Origin: Linum tenue
Lineage: Eukaryota > Streptophyta > Magnoliopsida > Malpighiales > Linaceae
NCBI GenBank assembly: GCA_946122785.1
Contig: CAMGYJ010000004.1
Location: forward strand, 61,512,679-61,576,678
Length of the DNA: 64,000 nucleotides
Direction: 5' to 3'
Shown: one piece after another, positions 45,981-57,859 of the stretch
How positions within the stretch are numbered: position 1 is the stretch's first letter
Layout: each line of letters begins with the position of its first letter
The notes under the pieces: generated by a model
Database searches by the model: none
What the model was told of the DNA's origin: nothing
What the model saw: the letters and a program-made list of their open reading frames with translations, nothing else
Position numbers and translations under genes: made by a program

Positions 45981-46393
45981 GTGTCGAAAAATTATGAAAA
46001 TCGTGTTTTTCGATAAGCATTGTACGACGAATTCCGATGACCGAACCTGACGCCAAATCCGTCGTTGTGGGGGTGATTTGTTATAATAATAATTATTTTG
46101 GTAAATTGATTTGTATCGAGTCTTTTTTTTTCCCGTATACCTTTGCACATAATCTACAAACAGGACTTGTGAAATTGCATGATTAGGACGGTTAAATCCC
46201 AATTAGAGATTAGGATTTACAAGTAATGTAAGCATATACATAATTCCAGGGGAACCATTGCAGAGAGAGCATTTTTTTTTTGTTTTGTTACAATTACAAG
46301 TTACAAATCGATTGCAAGAATCCAAAATTTACATATAGATCGGTCGATCTATCGCTCGCGCCACTTTGCATAATCAACCTGGTCGTCATCCAC
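45981..46393. other. Short intergenic stretch, 3' flank of the WIP-like gene
   Basis: AT-rich, nothing recognised. Confidence 0.5.
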
Positions 46394-46630
46394 TCAATTG
46401 GGAGCCCAACAACTTATGTACATAATAATTCTAAGCGACTCCTCCGCTTGCTTTACCTTATTACATTCTTTCGTCATGCTGCCATTAAAATTAGTTGTGG
46501 CGCTCGAGAGATTTCTCCTATTATTCGAAGAATTAGATGATGATGAATATTTCGGAGACTTACTGGTCTCGGAGTCCTTTGAGATTCCTTGCCTTGCTCG
46601 TAGATCCACGAACTTCGAACTCATATCCAT
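46394..46630 (-). CDS. Small wound-induced-polypeptide-like protein (DUF3774-type)
   Basis: 78 residues, single exon, ATG at 46630 (second Met at 46624). The middle is Ser/Asn/Lys-rich (KSPKYSSSSNSSNNRR) and the C-terminus KQAEESLRIIMYISCWAPN is the conserved WIP/DUF3774 tail. The usual longer N-terminal helix of the family (with a KAWxVA-type start) is absent, so this is a short form. A TATA box lies about 105 bases upstream. It shares only the tail with the gene at 39827-40069. Confidence 0.75.
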   Translation of the reverse strand: MDMSSKFVDLRARQGISKDSETSKSPKYSSSSNSSNNRRNLSSATTNFNGSMTKECNKVKQAEESLRIIMYISCWAPN

Positions 46631-46735
46631 GCAACAGAACTACTCAAGAACCCAGAAGCACTTGTCAATATATATTGTTAAATTAGTGAGTAAATTGTTT
46701 TCTTACGAATGAGAGAAAAATTTTGTGGAAAAAGC

Positions 46736-46743
46736 TTTATATA
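46736..46743 (-). promoter_or_regulatory. TATA box for the small WIP-like gene
   Basis: TATATAAA on the minus strand about 105 bases before the ATG at 46630. Confidence 0.6.
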
Positions 46744-49700
46744 TAGGCCTATCAGAAAGCTTAATTTAGTGTGCAAGAACATCTTGTTTGTTTGAGAAAA
46801 CAACCAGGCAGGTTTGGAAAGAGCGTTTTTGGATAAGCATATATAGGTATTATAACAACAAATCCGACATGTCGACGTGTGATTCGTTGATATATGCTAA
46901 TGGGAATGGAAAAATATTGCCTAGTTTGTTGTTAGTTTTTGGGTTCGGTCTTTATGATAGGAACGGAAAATAGTTGTTAGTTCACAGATGGTTAAAATGG
47001 GTTGTATAGCATTGTTGTTTGTTTGGGATAATATATGAAGTTTGATTAATTAAAAAAGGTCATGATTATTTTAGTAAAATCTTTTCGGGTTTTCTTTTTT
47101 ATTAGTCAAATCTATCGAATACTAAGAACTAGACAAACGTTAACTCTTCGTTAACTTTTTCTATCTGATGGATGGTGAGTTGTCAGACGCGGCGCTGACT
47201 TGGAAGTAGTTCAGCTCGAGCTCAATTATATGATAACTTATAAATTAAACCTTAATATTTATACTATATATATGATACGTACATGTGATTAACTGATCTC
47301 ATATAATATATGAGACATATTTGCTCACATACTCAAAATCTTAATCATATGAGATATACAAGTCAATAAACCTATGAATTATCAACAATTCAACCCACAA
47401 GATATAGATTGATTTTCTCATAAGCCAGTAGTCAAGTTGGCTCACTAATCATAATGTTGAGACATCTCATGAACTCAAAACAAGAGAGTTCACGACTTTA
47501 GCTCAACAAGCCACCTAGTCTCGAGTTGGCTCACAAAACTCACACGCTGAACAAAGCTTAGCTCAACTTTTGCTCGTTAATAGACGAGTCGAACTTTTTC
47601 TTAATCGGATGAGTTTTTATCAAGTCGAACGTCGAGTGGTTAAGGACTCATGAGCGGTTTGGTTCATTAACAGCCATAAATACTAGTATATTAATTAATG
47701 AATGCATACATGGAAATTAAGTTCTCGATGGGTGACTCAGCTTCCAGACATGTGAATCCCTTTTGTGTGATCAATGTCAAGAATACAATATATGTAATTG
47801 GGGAATGGACTACGTGCACACCAGCAAATCATAAACAAATAATAGTAATATACGTGCATGGCTTTGATTAAAAATCAATATCAATTAGCACAAAAAATAA
47901 TAATCAGTGGTTGGTCATGATCTGGCTGCACAAATATATGTAGCTTCATCGGCCACTCATAGCCATTAGATCGATGAACAATGTCGTTTACGAACACCAC
48001 CTTCAGTAACTTAACGACACGAAACCTTAATTAATTATTGGCTTACTCAATGCCAGTTATTAAGCAACCCCATGTCTTAATTAATGTTGTTTGTCTTAAT
48101 TGTGGACATCAGCCAAGTCAACTATGAGTAATGTCACACGTAGCCAGGCAAGTCCCCTTTTGGGTAACCCCATCTTGCAAGCAACAATTGGATCTCCCAG
48201 CTCCCATCGATTTGGACACCTCATTAACCTTCCTCTCTCTCCCTCTCTCAATTAACATAGTTAATCTAGCTAGGATCTAGTTAATTGTGTTGCAATCTCA
48301 ACTCATCTCATCAAAACTATAATCTTATAGGTGGAGTTGGCTTGTTCTGGGGTCCATCCAACAATTCGCGAGTTATTGAGACCAACATATCATTCTCCGC
48401 GCGTATTGTGCATATTTGGAACTATTGACCGTGATTTTTCTGTGCTTTGATGAGTCCACACGATCGTCGATCAATATCGACAGATCAATATCAGTTTATC
48501 AAGGAAGAATTGCATAATACGCATGGATTTAAATATTTTAATTTCATGTGGAATATTAGGAAGAGCACTATTTGTAAGTGAAGAAACTGATGTTGAGCCA
48601 CTTATTTAAGTATATCTAAGTACCAACGACAGACCATGTATGTCTATTATAATCCGTTGTTTTTGCTACAATGGGAAACAAAATTGATGGGGTGGATTAT
48701 GGAAGCTCGAAGAAAACAAATCAAATCTCAAAAGAATTCATAAAATATAGTATCTGTAATAATGCCGATCGAGCAACAGCTTGTGCTTTCTTGCTCACTC
48801 ACCCGTTTATGCTTAGCTTATAGACAGATTACATAATATGCCAAAGCTACTATAGAATTTTAAACTTAGACAGATTACTTTGGCATCGCCCTTGAACCCG
48901 ACATCCGTGAAGCCGTGTTCCAGACACCATACGACAGCCTCCCGTAGCACAAGCAGTTGCACCACCATGGGTTTCATCAACTCGCGAAAACCGAACCCCC
49001 TTATTTGGATAAAAACAGTCTACCGCATTCATAAAATGATCGGTCGAATTGTTCCACTTACAACACGACTCAACCATTATAAATGAAAAAGAATGGTCAA
49101 CCGCTTATATGTTGCGGTCGACCTGATGTCAGAATGGTATATGTTTATAAATAAATCGTTCATCTGCACCATGAAGAGGTTTACCGCCAGTTAGAGACTA
49201 AATATATCTTAATACCTCAAGCCAACATCGTGATGAGTGCTCTAAAAACAATGAACCATGTGGTTGCAACTGAAAGTTTGTCGACCAGACAAACGCCGTG
49301 GTCGACCTGTTGATCTATACGTACTGCACCATCAACTACTTTTGATGCTCCGACGTCTTTTCTTCTTCACCAAGCTCAAAAGTCATAAGAATTTGTTTAC
49401 ACGATATTAAGAGTGATAAACTAATAATGAATTATTGTTTATGTTGCTATATATTAACTCGGGTTACGTGGTAACAAAGTCCTTGTTCAGTACTGAAATC
49501 TTTCTAGTGATGAAACCTTGTCCCAACATTGTTAAGATAATAACCAACCGGTTGACCTATATATTTTCCCGGTTAACCACTATTATCCTTCGTAATGGTG
49601 CAGTTTTATCATCCAGAGTCGACCATTTTGCCCAACCCACAGTCACTTGCAAAGTCGTCAACGAAGCAAAGTCCGATTGGTAATGATCTACATTGCTAGG

Positions 49701-50638
49701 GTTCATTTCCAAGAGAGTAAGATTAAGACAAATCTTTGCAGTGACGGCAACAGAATCCATAATCCATGCTACGTTTATAGTTTTGATTTGAATTAATTAC
49801 TTAACTTAATAGATTAACCCCATCATTAGGCTTACAAATGCAACTATAATATTAATAATATATAGTAGCGTGGACTTGTTGATGTAAATGAAAAATTTGC
49901 TGCAAAATCGAGCAGCCATTGGACGTCAGATTGGCTTCGACTTGGCAGCTTCTTGATGGTCCGATTTACCTTACTAATTTATTTATTTGCATTGGATTTT
50001 TTTTTTTTTTTGAAGTTTGAGGCCATCGATTTATTTATAAATCAATTAATTAACAATTTCTCTATTTTGGGGCGACGAATTATGGTGCCTCTCTAATGGT
50101 CCCCGCCCATTTTTGGGGCGGTCAAGGTCCTTGTATAGGATACACGTGTCCTAATTGATTGCGGTTTACTTTACTTGATCTGCTTAATTACGGATTAATA
50201 AAATAATAACGTGTTGGTCTTAAGCAAATCGGGAAAGGGACATGTTCGTAAACTGGAAGTCGTCATCCATGCAGATATATTGCGTATTTTTGTTTTAAGT
50301 TTTTTTTTTAATTATATCCCCAATTTGTGTTACTCTTCTTTATCTATTTATTGTATTGATAGTTTTTTTTTAAATAGTCGTATGATTTAGCAACTTATTT
50401 CGTTAATCTATAGTACATTAATCAAGTTTAACCCAGGTCGATGACCTTTGAGACTACTATTGGTATCCTCAAAATTGACTTTTGCCATAATAATCTGCAA
50501 GACTGCAGCCGGCGATCGAGAACGTCGACCACAGAATCAAGTCCACCACCGCCAAAAGTTAGCCATCATTACTCCCCTAGCAATTTTTGCCCCATTTTCA
50601 ACAATTCATAAACACCCTTTTCGCCATTTTTTTTGGAT
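46744..50638. other. Gene-poor intergenic region
   Basis: About 3.9 kb with no intact gene. It holds a fragment of a retroelement RNase H-like domain near 48.9 kb and AT-rich low-complexity DNA. Confidence 0.55.
48850..48990 (-). pseudogene. Fragment of an RNase H-like (RVT_3) domain from a retroelement
   Basis: One minus-strand frame reads VLREAVVWCLEHGFTDVGFKGDAKVI, the pattern ALxWCLxxGFxxVxFEGDAKxV of plant LINE-derived RNase H-like domains. Flanking frames are not continuous with it. No start, catalytic set or length compatible with a gene. Confidence 0.45.
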
Positions 50639-50646
50639 CATAGCAT

Positions 50647-51072
50647 TAGGGGTGGCTATACGGTCTGGTCCGGTTAAATTGGCTCAAATTGATCCGGTCC
50701 AGTCCGGTTTTTTTAAAAATATAAGGACCGAAGATTGGATTGGATACAGTCCGGTCTTGACCCGGTCTGGTCCCAATTTGGTCTTGATTTTATATTGAGA
50801 TTGTGGGAATTTGAGTGGCCTAAGGCCTAAAAGGGTGAGGAGTTGTTTAAGTTTTATACTAAGTGCAAAGGTTTATAACCGTTTATGCAAATTACCCTTA
50901 AGTTTTGGGTGTTGAGCTCTCTTATCCGGTCTTTATCCGGTTTTTTACCTCAAATCTAAGCCCAAAGATTGGATTGGATTGTTTACTATCCGGTTCCGGT
51001 CCAGTCTCGGTCCGGGTTATACGGTCCGGTTTCCGGTTTTTCATCCGGTCTCGGTCCAAATAGCCAGCCCTA
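50647..51072. mobile_element. Non-autonomous hAT element (426 bp)
   Basis: Terminal inverted repeats TAGGGGTGGCTAT / ATAGCCAGCCCTA (one mismatch) with a perfect 8-bp target duplication CATAGCAT (50639-50646 and 51073-51080). The interior repeats CCGGTCCGGT / TCCGGTTT motifs. No transposase. Confidence 0.92.
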
Positions 51073-51274
51073 CATAGCATGATTGCTACTTTGCTAGCTA
51101 ACTATTTGCTTAGAAGAAATTAAACCCTTTTCATCCCCACTAATGGAAGGAACCAAAGTTCTTATGCCCACCAACCATGCTTTCATCCCATAATAATGGT
51201 TTGTTGTTTTTTTTTTTTTGCCTTTGGTGCCCTAAGGAATTTTACAATGCTATATAGTATTGGTGCTATAAGTT

Positions 51275-51510
51275 TTTGCTTTTATGGTACAATTTGAAAT
51301 TGTACCTTTAACGTTATGGTACAACTTTAGATTATACATATACTGTTTGTACACTTTTTTTATGGTACAAGTTGAACTTGTACCTTTATGTGATGGTACA
51401 ACTTCAAGTTGTAAAGTTGTACCATAACATAATGGTACAAATTCTTTTATGGTACAATCTAAACTTATATATTTCATGTTATGGTACAACTTTAAGTTGT
51501 ACTATATAGC
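51275..51510. repeat. Cluster of GGTACAA / TTGTACC palindromes
   Basis: About nine ATGGTACAA or TTGTACC blocks, several paired as AACTT-AAGTTGTAC palindromes, within about 230 bp. May be the core of an AT-rich MITE; borders not defined. Confidence 0.6.
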
Positions 51511-51964
51511 ACAGTAGAAATGCTCTTGGTGCCCTAGCTAAGAAAACCCATTTCTTCTTCCTATTATTGTTCTTGTCGGCCCCCTAAAGCTTATGATTTG
51601 AATAGTTTGATATGTTACTTGGCAACAACAACCCATAAGCATAATGATAAATTATATGTATTTGGTATATCTTCTTGTATGTTGTATTGTAGGGTTTAAT
51701 AATATACGTAATTTGAACCGTCAAATCCAGCTGATGAAGATAAGATAGAAAAAAGTAGGGAAGTTTAATTTGGGAATTATTATTATATAAACGATAGCCC
51801 AATCATAAGGAAGATCCTGTGACAGGGTAACATATACAATATGCAACTTCTAGACTAAATATGGTTGGTCAATTACATAATCAATCACTAGAATTTATGA
51901 TTACCAGCGAAATTATCGATTTCAATTTTTTTTACTTTTATCGAACTTATTACTCTTTTTTTTT

Positions 51965-51988
51965 GGGGGGGGGGGGGGGGGGGGGGGG
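51965..51988 (+). repeat. 24-base guanine run
   Basis: Uninterrupted G run followed by AGGGG. It could form G-quadruplex and its length is prone to assembly error. Confidence 0.9.
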
Positions 51989-52296
51989 AGGGGTGTTGGG
52001 CTTAAAATAGATTGTCATTGCTAGCTGCATTGCGTGATTTCTCATGCACTCTGGTTCAGACAATTTGAATGAAAAATTTGAACGACGTAGTTGTTACGTT
52101 GGTTTGATCATACTTCGATAACAATTTTGTCAGAAAAATAATGTTTACTAATTGATTTGTCAACAACCCTAAACCCCGGTAGTACTGATTGGTGTAAATG
52201 ACCGCTAATATTATATGGTATAGTAGGTCGTTGATTATATATTTATATATACAAGGAGTGGCTATAAATGGAAGGAAATATGTGATTGAGTAATGC

Positions 52297-52300
<4 letters not shown>

Positions 52301-52331
<31 letters not shown>
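52301..52331. repeat. (TAA)n microsatellite
   Basis: About ten uninterrupted trinucleotide units. Confidence 0.9.
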
Positions 52332-52332
<1 letters not shown>

Positions 52333-54066
52333 GAAATGAATAATGGAAGGATGAATTAATATTTTATTATTATTTATTACATGGTGTAGATTGGTTTTGT
52401 GGAGATAAATAATAAGTGGCCATAATCAAATCAAAAATCGCGTACTACATATTATCCAAATTCCAAAGTCAACGAGGTTGAGTTGTGCATGGCCTTTTTA
52501 CCTTTTTTTTTTTTTTTTTTTTTTTGCCTGACAGCGAAATTTCAAAGAGTTCGATCAGAAAAATGGAGACGACGAACTAATATATAATACACTGATTGCA
52601 GCTGGCTACCGGCAGATTCATATACGTACATAAATACATACATTATGGTATGAGTATTATTGTACATTAGGTTAGTTGTTCTGAACGAATACGTATGTAC
52701 ACAAACAAAATGGTGATATGCATAATCAAAGAGTGTTTATCCCGTCTTCTATTTTCTTTGTGAAGAATGTGAAAACCGTTGTGTATTATTACTAATATCA
52801 CAAAAAGTTTAAATAGAGATTACAATGTCCTACGTACTCTCATTATAACCCTAATATTAATATAAAAATCATCTTATATAACTTCTATGACACTGATAAG
52901 AATTATAACTATGTCCAATTTCCATAACAATATTCTTAGTATAACACAATATTACCCGTACTCTAATATCTATATACGATAAGTTTATATAATTCCTAGA
53001 AACTTTGTAGCCATTTGTTGACAAAAATTCCCTTTTTAACAGCCAAAAATGTCAATAGAAGATAACATATATGGTCATAATGTGATCGCTAAACCAAAGT
53101 GTGAACGATGGAACCATTATATAGCTAGATAGGCACGTTTAGAAGGAAACATGGTCATGTTATTTGGATTCAATCAAATCGGAACCCTTTTTACTTTTGT
53201 GTTCGTTCTTGAATCTTGACGAATTGATGTTGCCTTTTGGCTTAGCTGTATTGACAAATTTGAATGAAGCTGCCAGACCAATATTCTTGCACTCTCCCCA
53301 CACGCACCGCCGCTCAACCAATCGAGTAGTGTACTAATTCATTTCACTCTTCTTATTATCTGAAATATATTTTTTGAATTAGTTTTCATGTATATTGAAA
53401 TTTATGGAGTTATTTGAATTTTCATTTAATCACCTGATTTTTCGAGGAACTCATATTGGATATATCGAAGGTAGGGATGGCGACTTCCGACCTAACCCGT
53501 TTTACCTGACCTGTTTCTGGAGGGTAATACTCGCTCCCGTAGGTGGTCCGAGAATGTATATACTCTCATCAACCTGATCGGCCCTACTCTCGATCCGTTT
53601 TTATCTAAATTACTTATAGATTTACTCGCATTACTTGAAATTTTACTTTTACTATCTCATATTTCTAGCTTCCCTCGCATTACCTGGGAGTAACATCCAG
53701 ACTCGAGAGTTGAGAGTAACTTTAAGCATTGATTTTACTAACATTTTGGTTCATTACTCTAACTAGGCAATCTAGGTATTGACGGGACTTGAACTCATAT
53801 AATTCTTCAATCATTAATTAAAATCGTTTTTTCATGTACAACTACATACCTCAACTTTCATTAATATCTATGTTACTAATTAGTGTATCAGAATGGAAAA
53901 TCCACAATGCATGTAAGCACATAAATAATACACATATTTAGATAGTTCACTAATACCGCGTATGTTATATTCAGTTCATAAATATGAGAGATCATTTTTA
54001 TTATATTTAGAAAAGAACATTCTATAGAGGGGCTAAGGATAGTTATATATATGTACCCGTATATCT

Positions 54067-54592
54067 AGGGATGACAAAAATGTTGAATATTTGGGTATTT
54101 CTCAAGACAAATCTAACTTAATACGGGTGATCAAATCGGGTTTGGATTATTTTATTTATGTGGCAGAACCGTACTCAAATTTTTCTAGTTTGGGTCTAAA
54201 TTGGACCCATAGTATTGTGTACCAAAAGTAAATGGATATCGAATTCTAATGCAGTGTTTGCTAGTATTTCTTTTTATGAACCAAACAAAAAGGTGTAAAC
54301 ACTTACATTAAAGGTCGATAATAGGTTGAAGACGATTACTGAGATGGTCGACAGTGTCTTTTTATTTGTACAATCGTCTGAACCCAAGTAGACCCATATC
54401 AGTCCTCCAAGATGAGTTTATTCAAATTGGACTCAGCTCGAACCAAACCTAAACTCAAAACTATTAAAGTGCATAATTATCTAACTGGGTCATACCAAAT
54501 ACTCACCATTAATAGCATAATTATCTAACTGGGTCAGACCAAATACTCACCATGACAATTGGATCAAAATCTACCCATTATCATTCCTACAG
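54067..54592. mobile_element. Old hAT-like element
   Basis: Left TAGGGATGACAA and right TATCATTCCTA ends are inverted with two mismatches. The 8-mers outside (CGTATATC and CAGATAAC) agree at 5 of 8 positions. The left end is the same family as the element at 1190. A 36-bp phrase around CATAATTATCTAACTGGGTCA is tandemly duplicated at 54471-54555. Confidence 0.55.
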
Positions 54593-55200
54593 ATAACTTT
54601 AAGTCGACGACAAATAACTTGGATTTAAGAAACCCTTCAAACCGAACCCAATTATATCACTGTAACCTATGAAATTGTGACTTTACACAATCATGGTATA
54701 CTCAAAACTAGGACCAATACTGCCACATAATTAATTCATTCATTCATTCATAAACCCCTCCATTATAGTAAACTATCAATGGTCATGCATACATGTTTAG
54801 ATATAAAAAGGAATAGAAAGAAAAGGAGGTTACGTGGCCTCTTTATTTTGGGGACAGCTAGCTAAATGTGAATCCAGAAACCCAGGAGGAAGAAGATCCA
54901 TGGAGAGTCACAACTCACAACACACATATACACACAGCTTCCCCATCCCAGCCAAAGGAAAACGACGGCTCTCTACAATATCACCATATTAATAAAAAAT
55001 AAAAACCCATTTGTAGAAAGATTTCATGTGACATAAATAAATAAATAAAATCCCATAGCCCAAAGAAAAACAGAGGAAGAAGATGGCGACTTAATTTCAA
55101 GTTCCACAATAACAATTTCGGGACACGTTGCCACGGCAAATACACACAGGACGGCACCGAATCCTTTTTGACTTTCCTAAACTGTCCCACTCTCATCTTC
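54593..55200. other. Upstream region of the MYB gene
   Basis: Likely promoter of the MYB gene. Contains CACGTT-like and CA-rich stretches but no element was assigned. Confidence 0.45.
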
Positions 55201-55208
55201 TATTTATA
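55201..55208 (+). promoter_or_regulatory. TATA box of the MYB gene
   Basis: TATTTATA followed by CCCC, about 135 bases before the ATG. Confidence 0.65.
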
Positions 55209-55340
55209 CCCCCCGCGCCAACAAAGAACCCTACATCAATCATACTTCTTCTCCATCCTCTGTTTCTTCGTTGGCTATAAGCAAAGGACTAAATTAACGC
55301 TCTTTGATTCATACATCAATCTGACAAAAAAAAGAACGGT

Positions 55341-56639
55341 ATGGGAAGATCGCCTTGTTGCGAGAAGAACGGCCTGAAGAAAGGCCCGTGGACTACAGAG
55401 GAAGATCAGAAGCTCGTCGATTACATTCAGAAGCACGGTTGTGGCAACTGGCGCACCCTCCCCAAAAATGCTGGTACGATCGAATCACCAAATTAACCAA
55501 ACCCATTTCCCCTGTTTCTCTTCTACTTGGTTGGTTGTTCACCATGACGAATTGTAGCCTCATTCCTCTGTTTTCCTCTGTTTTTTTTTTCCTTCCCTTA
55601 TGGGAACTCAGGGTTGCAAAGATGCGGGAAGAGCTGCCGTCTCCGGTGGACGAATTACCTCCGGCCGGATATCAAGAGGGGCCGGTTCTCTTTCGAGGAA
55701 GAGGAGGCCATCATCCAGCTCCATAGTGTCCTCGGAAACAAGTAAGTTTTGGAACTCGATTTGTTGATTCGAAACTGCTCTTTTTTTTTTTTACTGTTGA
55801 TTTGTTGTTGTTGTTGTTGTTGGGTTAACCGTGGTTGGGTTGAACTTTGTGGTTTGGTTAGGTGGTCGGCGATTGCGGCTCGGTTGCCCGGGCGGACCGA
55901 CAACGAGATCAAGAACTTCTGGAACACGCACATTCGGAAGAGGCTCCTGAGGATGGGGATCGACCCGGTCACACACAGCCCGAGGCTCGACCTCCTCGAC
56001 CTGTCCTCCATTCTGGGCGTCTCGCAGCCAAACTTCTCGAGGCTGCTCGGCGGCGTCCAGTCCCTGATCAACCCCGAAATCCTGCGCCTCGCCACCTCCA
56101 TCCTCTCGTCAAAATCGCAATCATCGACGACGACGTCGTATCAACCCGATACTCAAATTCAAACCCAAGCCCAAAATCAACCCTTCTTCACGAGCGATCA
56201 CCAACGGTACCAACCGGTCGCGGTCCAACCGGTTTGCTCCGAGTTTCAAGAAATGACTGCTAACTGTACAACGACGACAACGACCGTGGAGAACACGCCG
56301 CGTGTCCAGTTCTCCGATGCCGACGTGGGCCCCACGGTTTGGGACAACAATTATTTGGACGGCGGCGGCTATGGTATTCGACAATCTGATTACTACTACG
56401 CGTCGGGTTACGAGGACCAAACGGCCGGTGGTCTTGTTGACCCGTCAACGACGGCAGAGAGCTGGTTTAGCCTCCCGCCGGCGTCGGTGTTATCGACGCC
56501 GTCTTCCAGCCCGACGCCGTTGAATTCAAACTCGACTCACAACAATTTCAGTACGGAGGACGAGAGGGACAGCTATTGTAGCAATGTGTTGATGTTCGAG
56601 ATGCCCGATAGTATTTTGGATGTTAGTAATTTCATGTAA
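55341..56639 (+). CDS. MYB102: R2R3-MYB transcription factor, MYB102/MYB74 type (subgroup 11)
   Basis: Three exons, 55341-55473, 55612-55741, 55862-56639; 1041 nt encoding 346 residues. Introns fall at the conserved R2R3-MYB positions. R2 (about residues 14-61) begins [21 protein letters not shown] and R3 (about 67-112) includes [20 protein letters not shown] and [20 protein letters not shown]. The signature [21 protein letters not shown] after the DNA-binding region, and the end [20 protein letters not shown], match the MYB102/MYB74/MYB41 group. The group is nuclear and linked to wounding, osmotic stress, ABA and suberin/cuticle control. The acidic, Ser/Thr-rich C-terminus is a likely activation region. 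Which subgroup member is orthologous rests on end similarity and neighbours. Confidence 0.94.
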
Positions 56640-56722
56640 TTAACAAAATATTAATGTGATGGGAATGCGGGAAAGTCATTTTTCGTTGTTTGAATTGTTT
56701 CATTTTTTCTTCTTCTTTGTTT

Positions 56723-56725
<3 letters not shown>

Positions 56726-56779
<54 letters not shown>
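56726..56779. repeat. (AT)27 microsatellite
   Basis: Uninterrupted AT dinucleotides about 90 bases after the MYB stop, in the 3' UTR or just beyond. Confidence 0.95.
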
Positions 56780-56781
<2 letters not shown>

Positions 56782-57859
56782 TGACTTCTACGGTGCCCAG
56801 GGCAAAACCCGGGTACGGGTACCTTGGCCGATCTTCACCGTTCGTTTTCAATCTCCACGGCTCACGTTTGTTAAACCTAGCTGCGCCACTAAATAACTAA
56901 ACAAATTACAAAAAGCCTCCTCCGCGTTAAGTTAGTTTTCATCCTAGTCCAACTAACTGCCCCGTTTAAATTAAATGGATTAAGACCCAAACCCAATTGG
57001 GTAGACCCACTGCCGCCCAAACCAATTTCCAGTCTCCCTAACCAATTACACGATCCCTATCTCGTCTTGGAGGGACGCCCCTTCACAGTTCCAAGAGAAG
57101 CCCCCCATCCACATTCGAAGTAGATTGAATTTCCCAAAAATAATTTGTCTTGTTTCTTCTTCGCCATTGTATTTCCCCTCGCCTATCTCTTTCTAACACG
57201 ATTACGGCGACCATGTCTATTATTGTGTTCATCGAACTTTTCATTTGGAAAAGAACCCTTGAAAGAGGTTTGCTAACCCTAGGGTTCATGTCACTAGTGC
57301 TTTGTCATCTTGTCTTAGCGTTATTGTGATTATATCTCTCGGTGAAATTAAGGTTTCCTGATATGCAGTGTTCGTCTCGCCCAGAGGATTGAGGAAGGAG
57401 ATGAAGAAGACCTAATTTGATTCGAATCAGATGGAGAGGTCTCCTTAATTTGTGTTTATGTATTAACGCTGCGTTTAGGACTAATTCTAGTTGGACTGGG
57501 TCTGATCATTGATTTTTGCAGGCTTTTAAATAACATTCAAACGTGGGCTTGTACATGACCCATGAAATATTCAAAATTGGGCCTGGAACGTGCGAGCCCA
57601 TTAGTTTTCTCCTGCGGTATCAGCGCCAACCCTAGTTTAACTAGATTTAGTTACCCTAGTTTAACCTACACGAGTTAACATCATCATTGCTACATATCTT
57701 CCCAAATCTTCTAACTCTTGACATTCCAGACTCAACCGTCTCCATCACACGTCTCCACACTCAACCCCCACTTTTTCTTACACCTACAATCTCTCTTTCC
57801 CTACAATTTTTTTTCCCTCCATATCTTCACCTTCCCTTGTTCCTTCTTCCTCCGACTCC
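56780..57859. other. Intergenic, no gene seen
   Basis: No recognised gene. It may contain the promoter and leader of the following ORF; a pyrimidine-rich stretch at 57760-57850 precedes its ATG. Confidence 0.5.

Larger units (their letters stand above)
51081..54066. other. Intergenic, simple repeats
   Basis: No gene. Contains a 24-base G run (51965-51988), a (TAA)n tract (52301-52331) and a poly-T run near 52504-52525. A hAT-like left end (TAGGGATGGCGACTTCCG) appears near 53473 without a matching right end. Confidence 0.55.

Noticed and set aside
53465..53577. hAT-like left end TAGGGATGGCGACTTCCG
   Set aside because: No matching right end or target duplication was found, so an element cannot be delimited.
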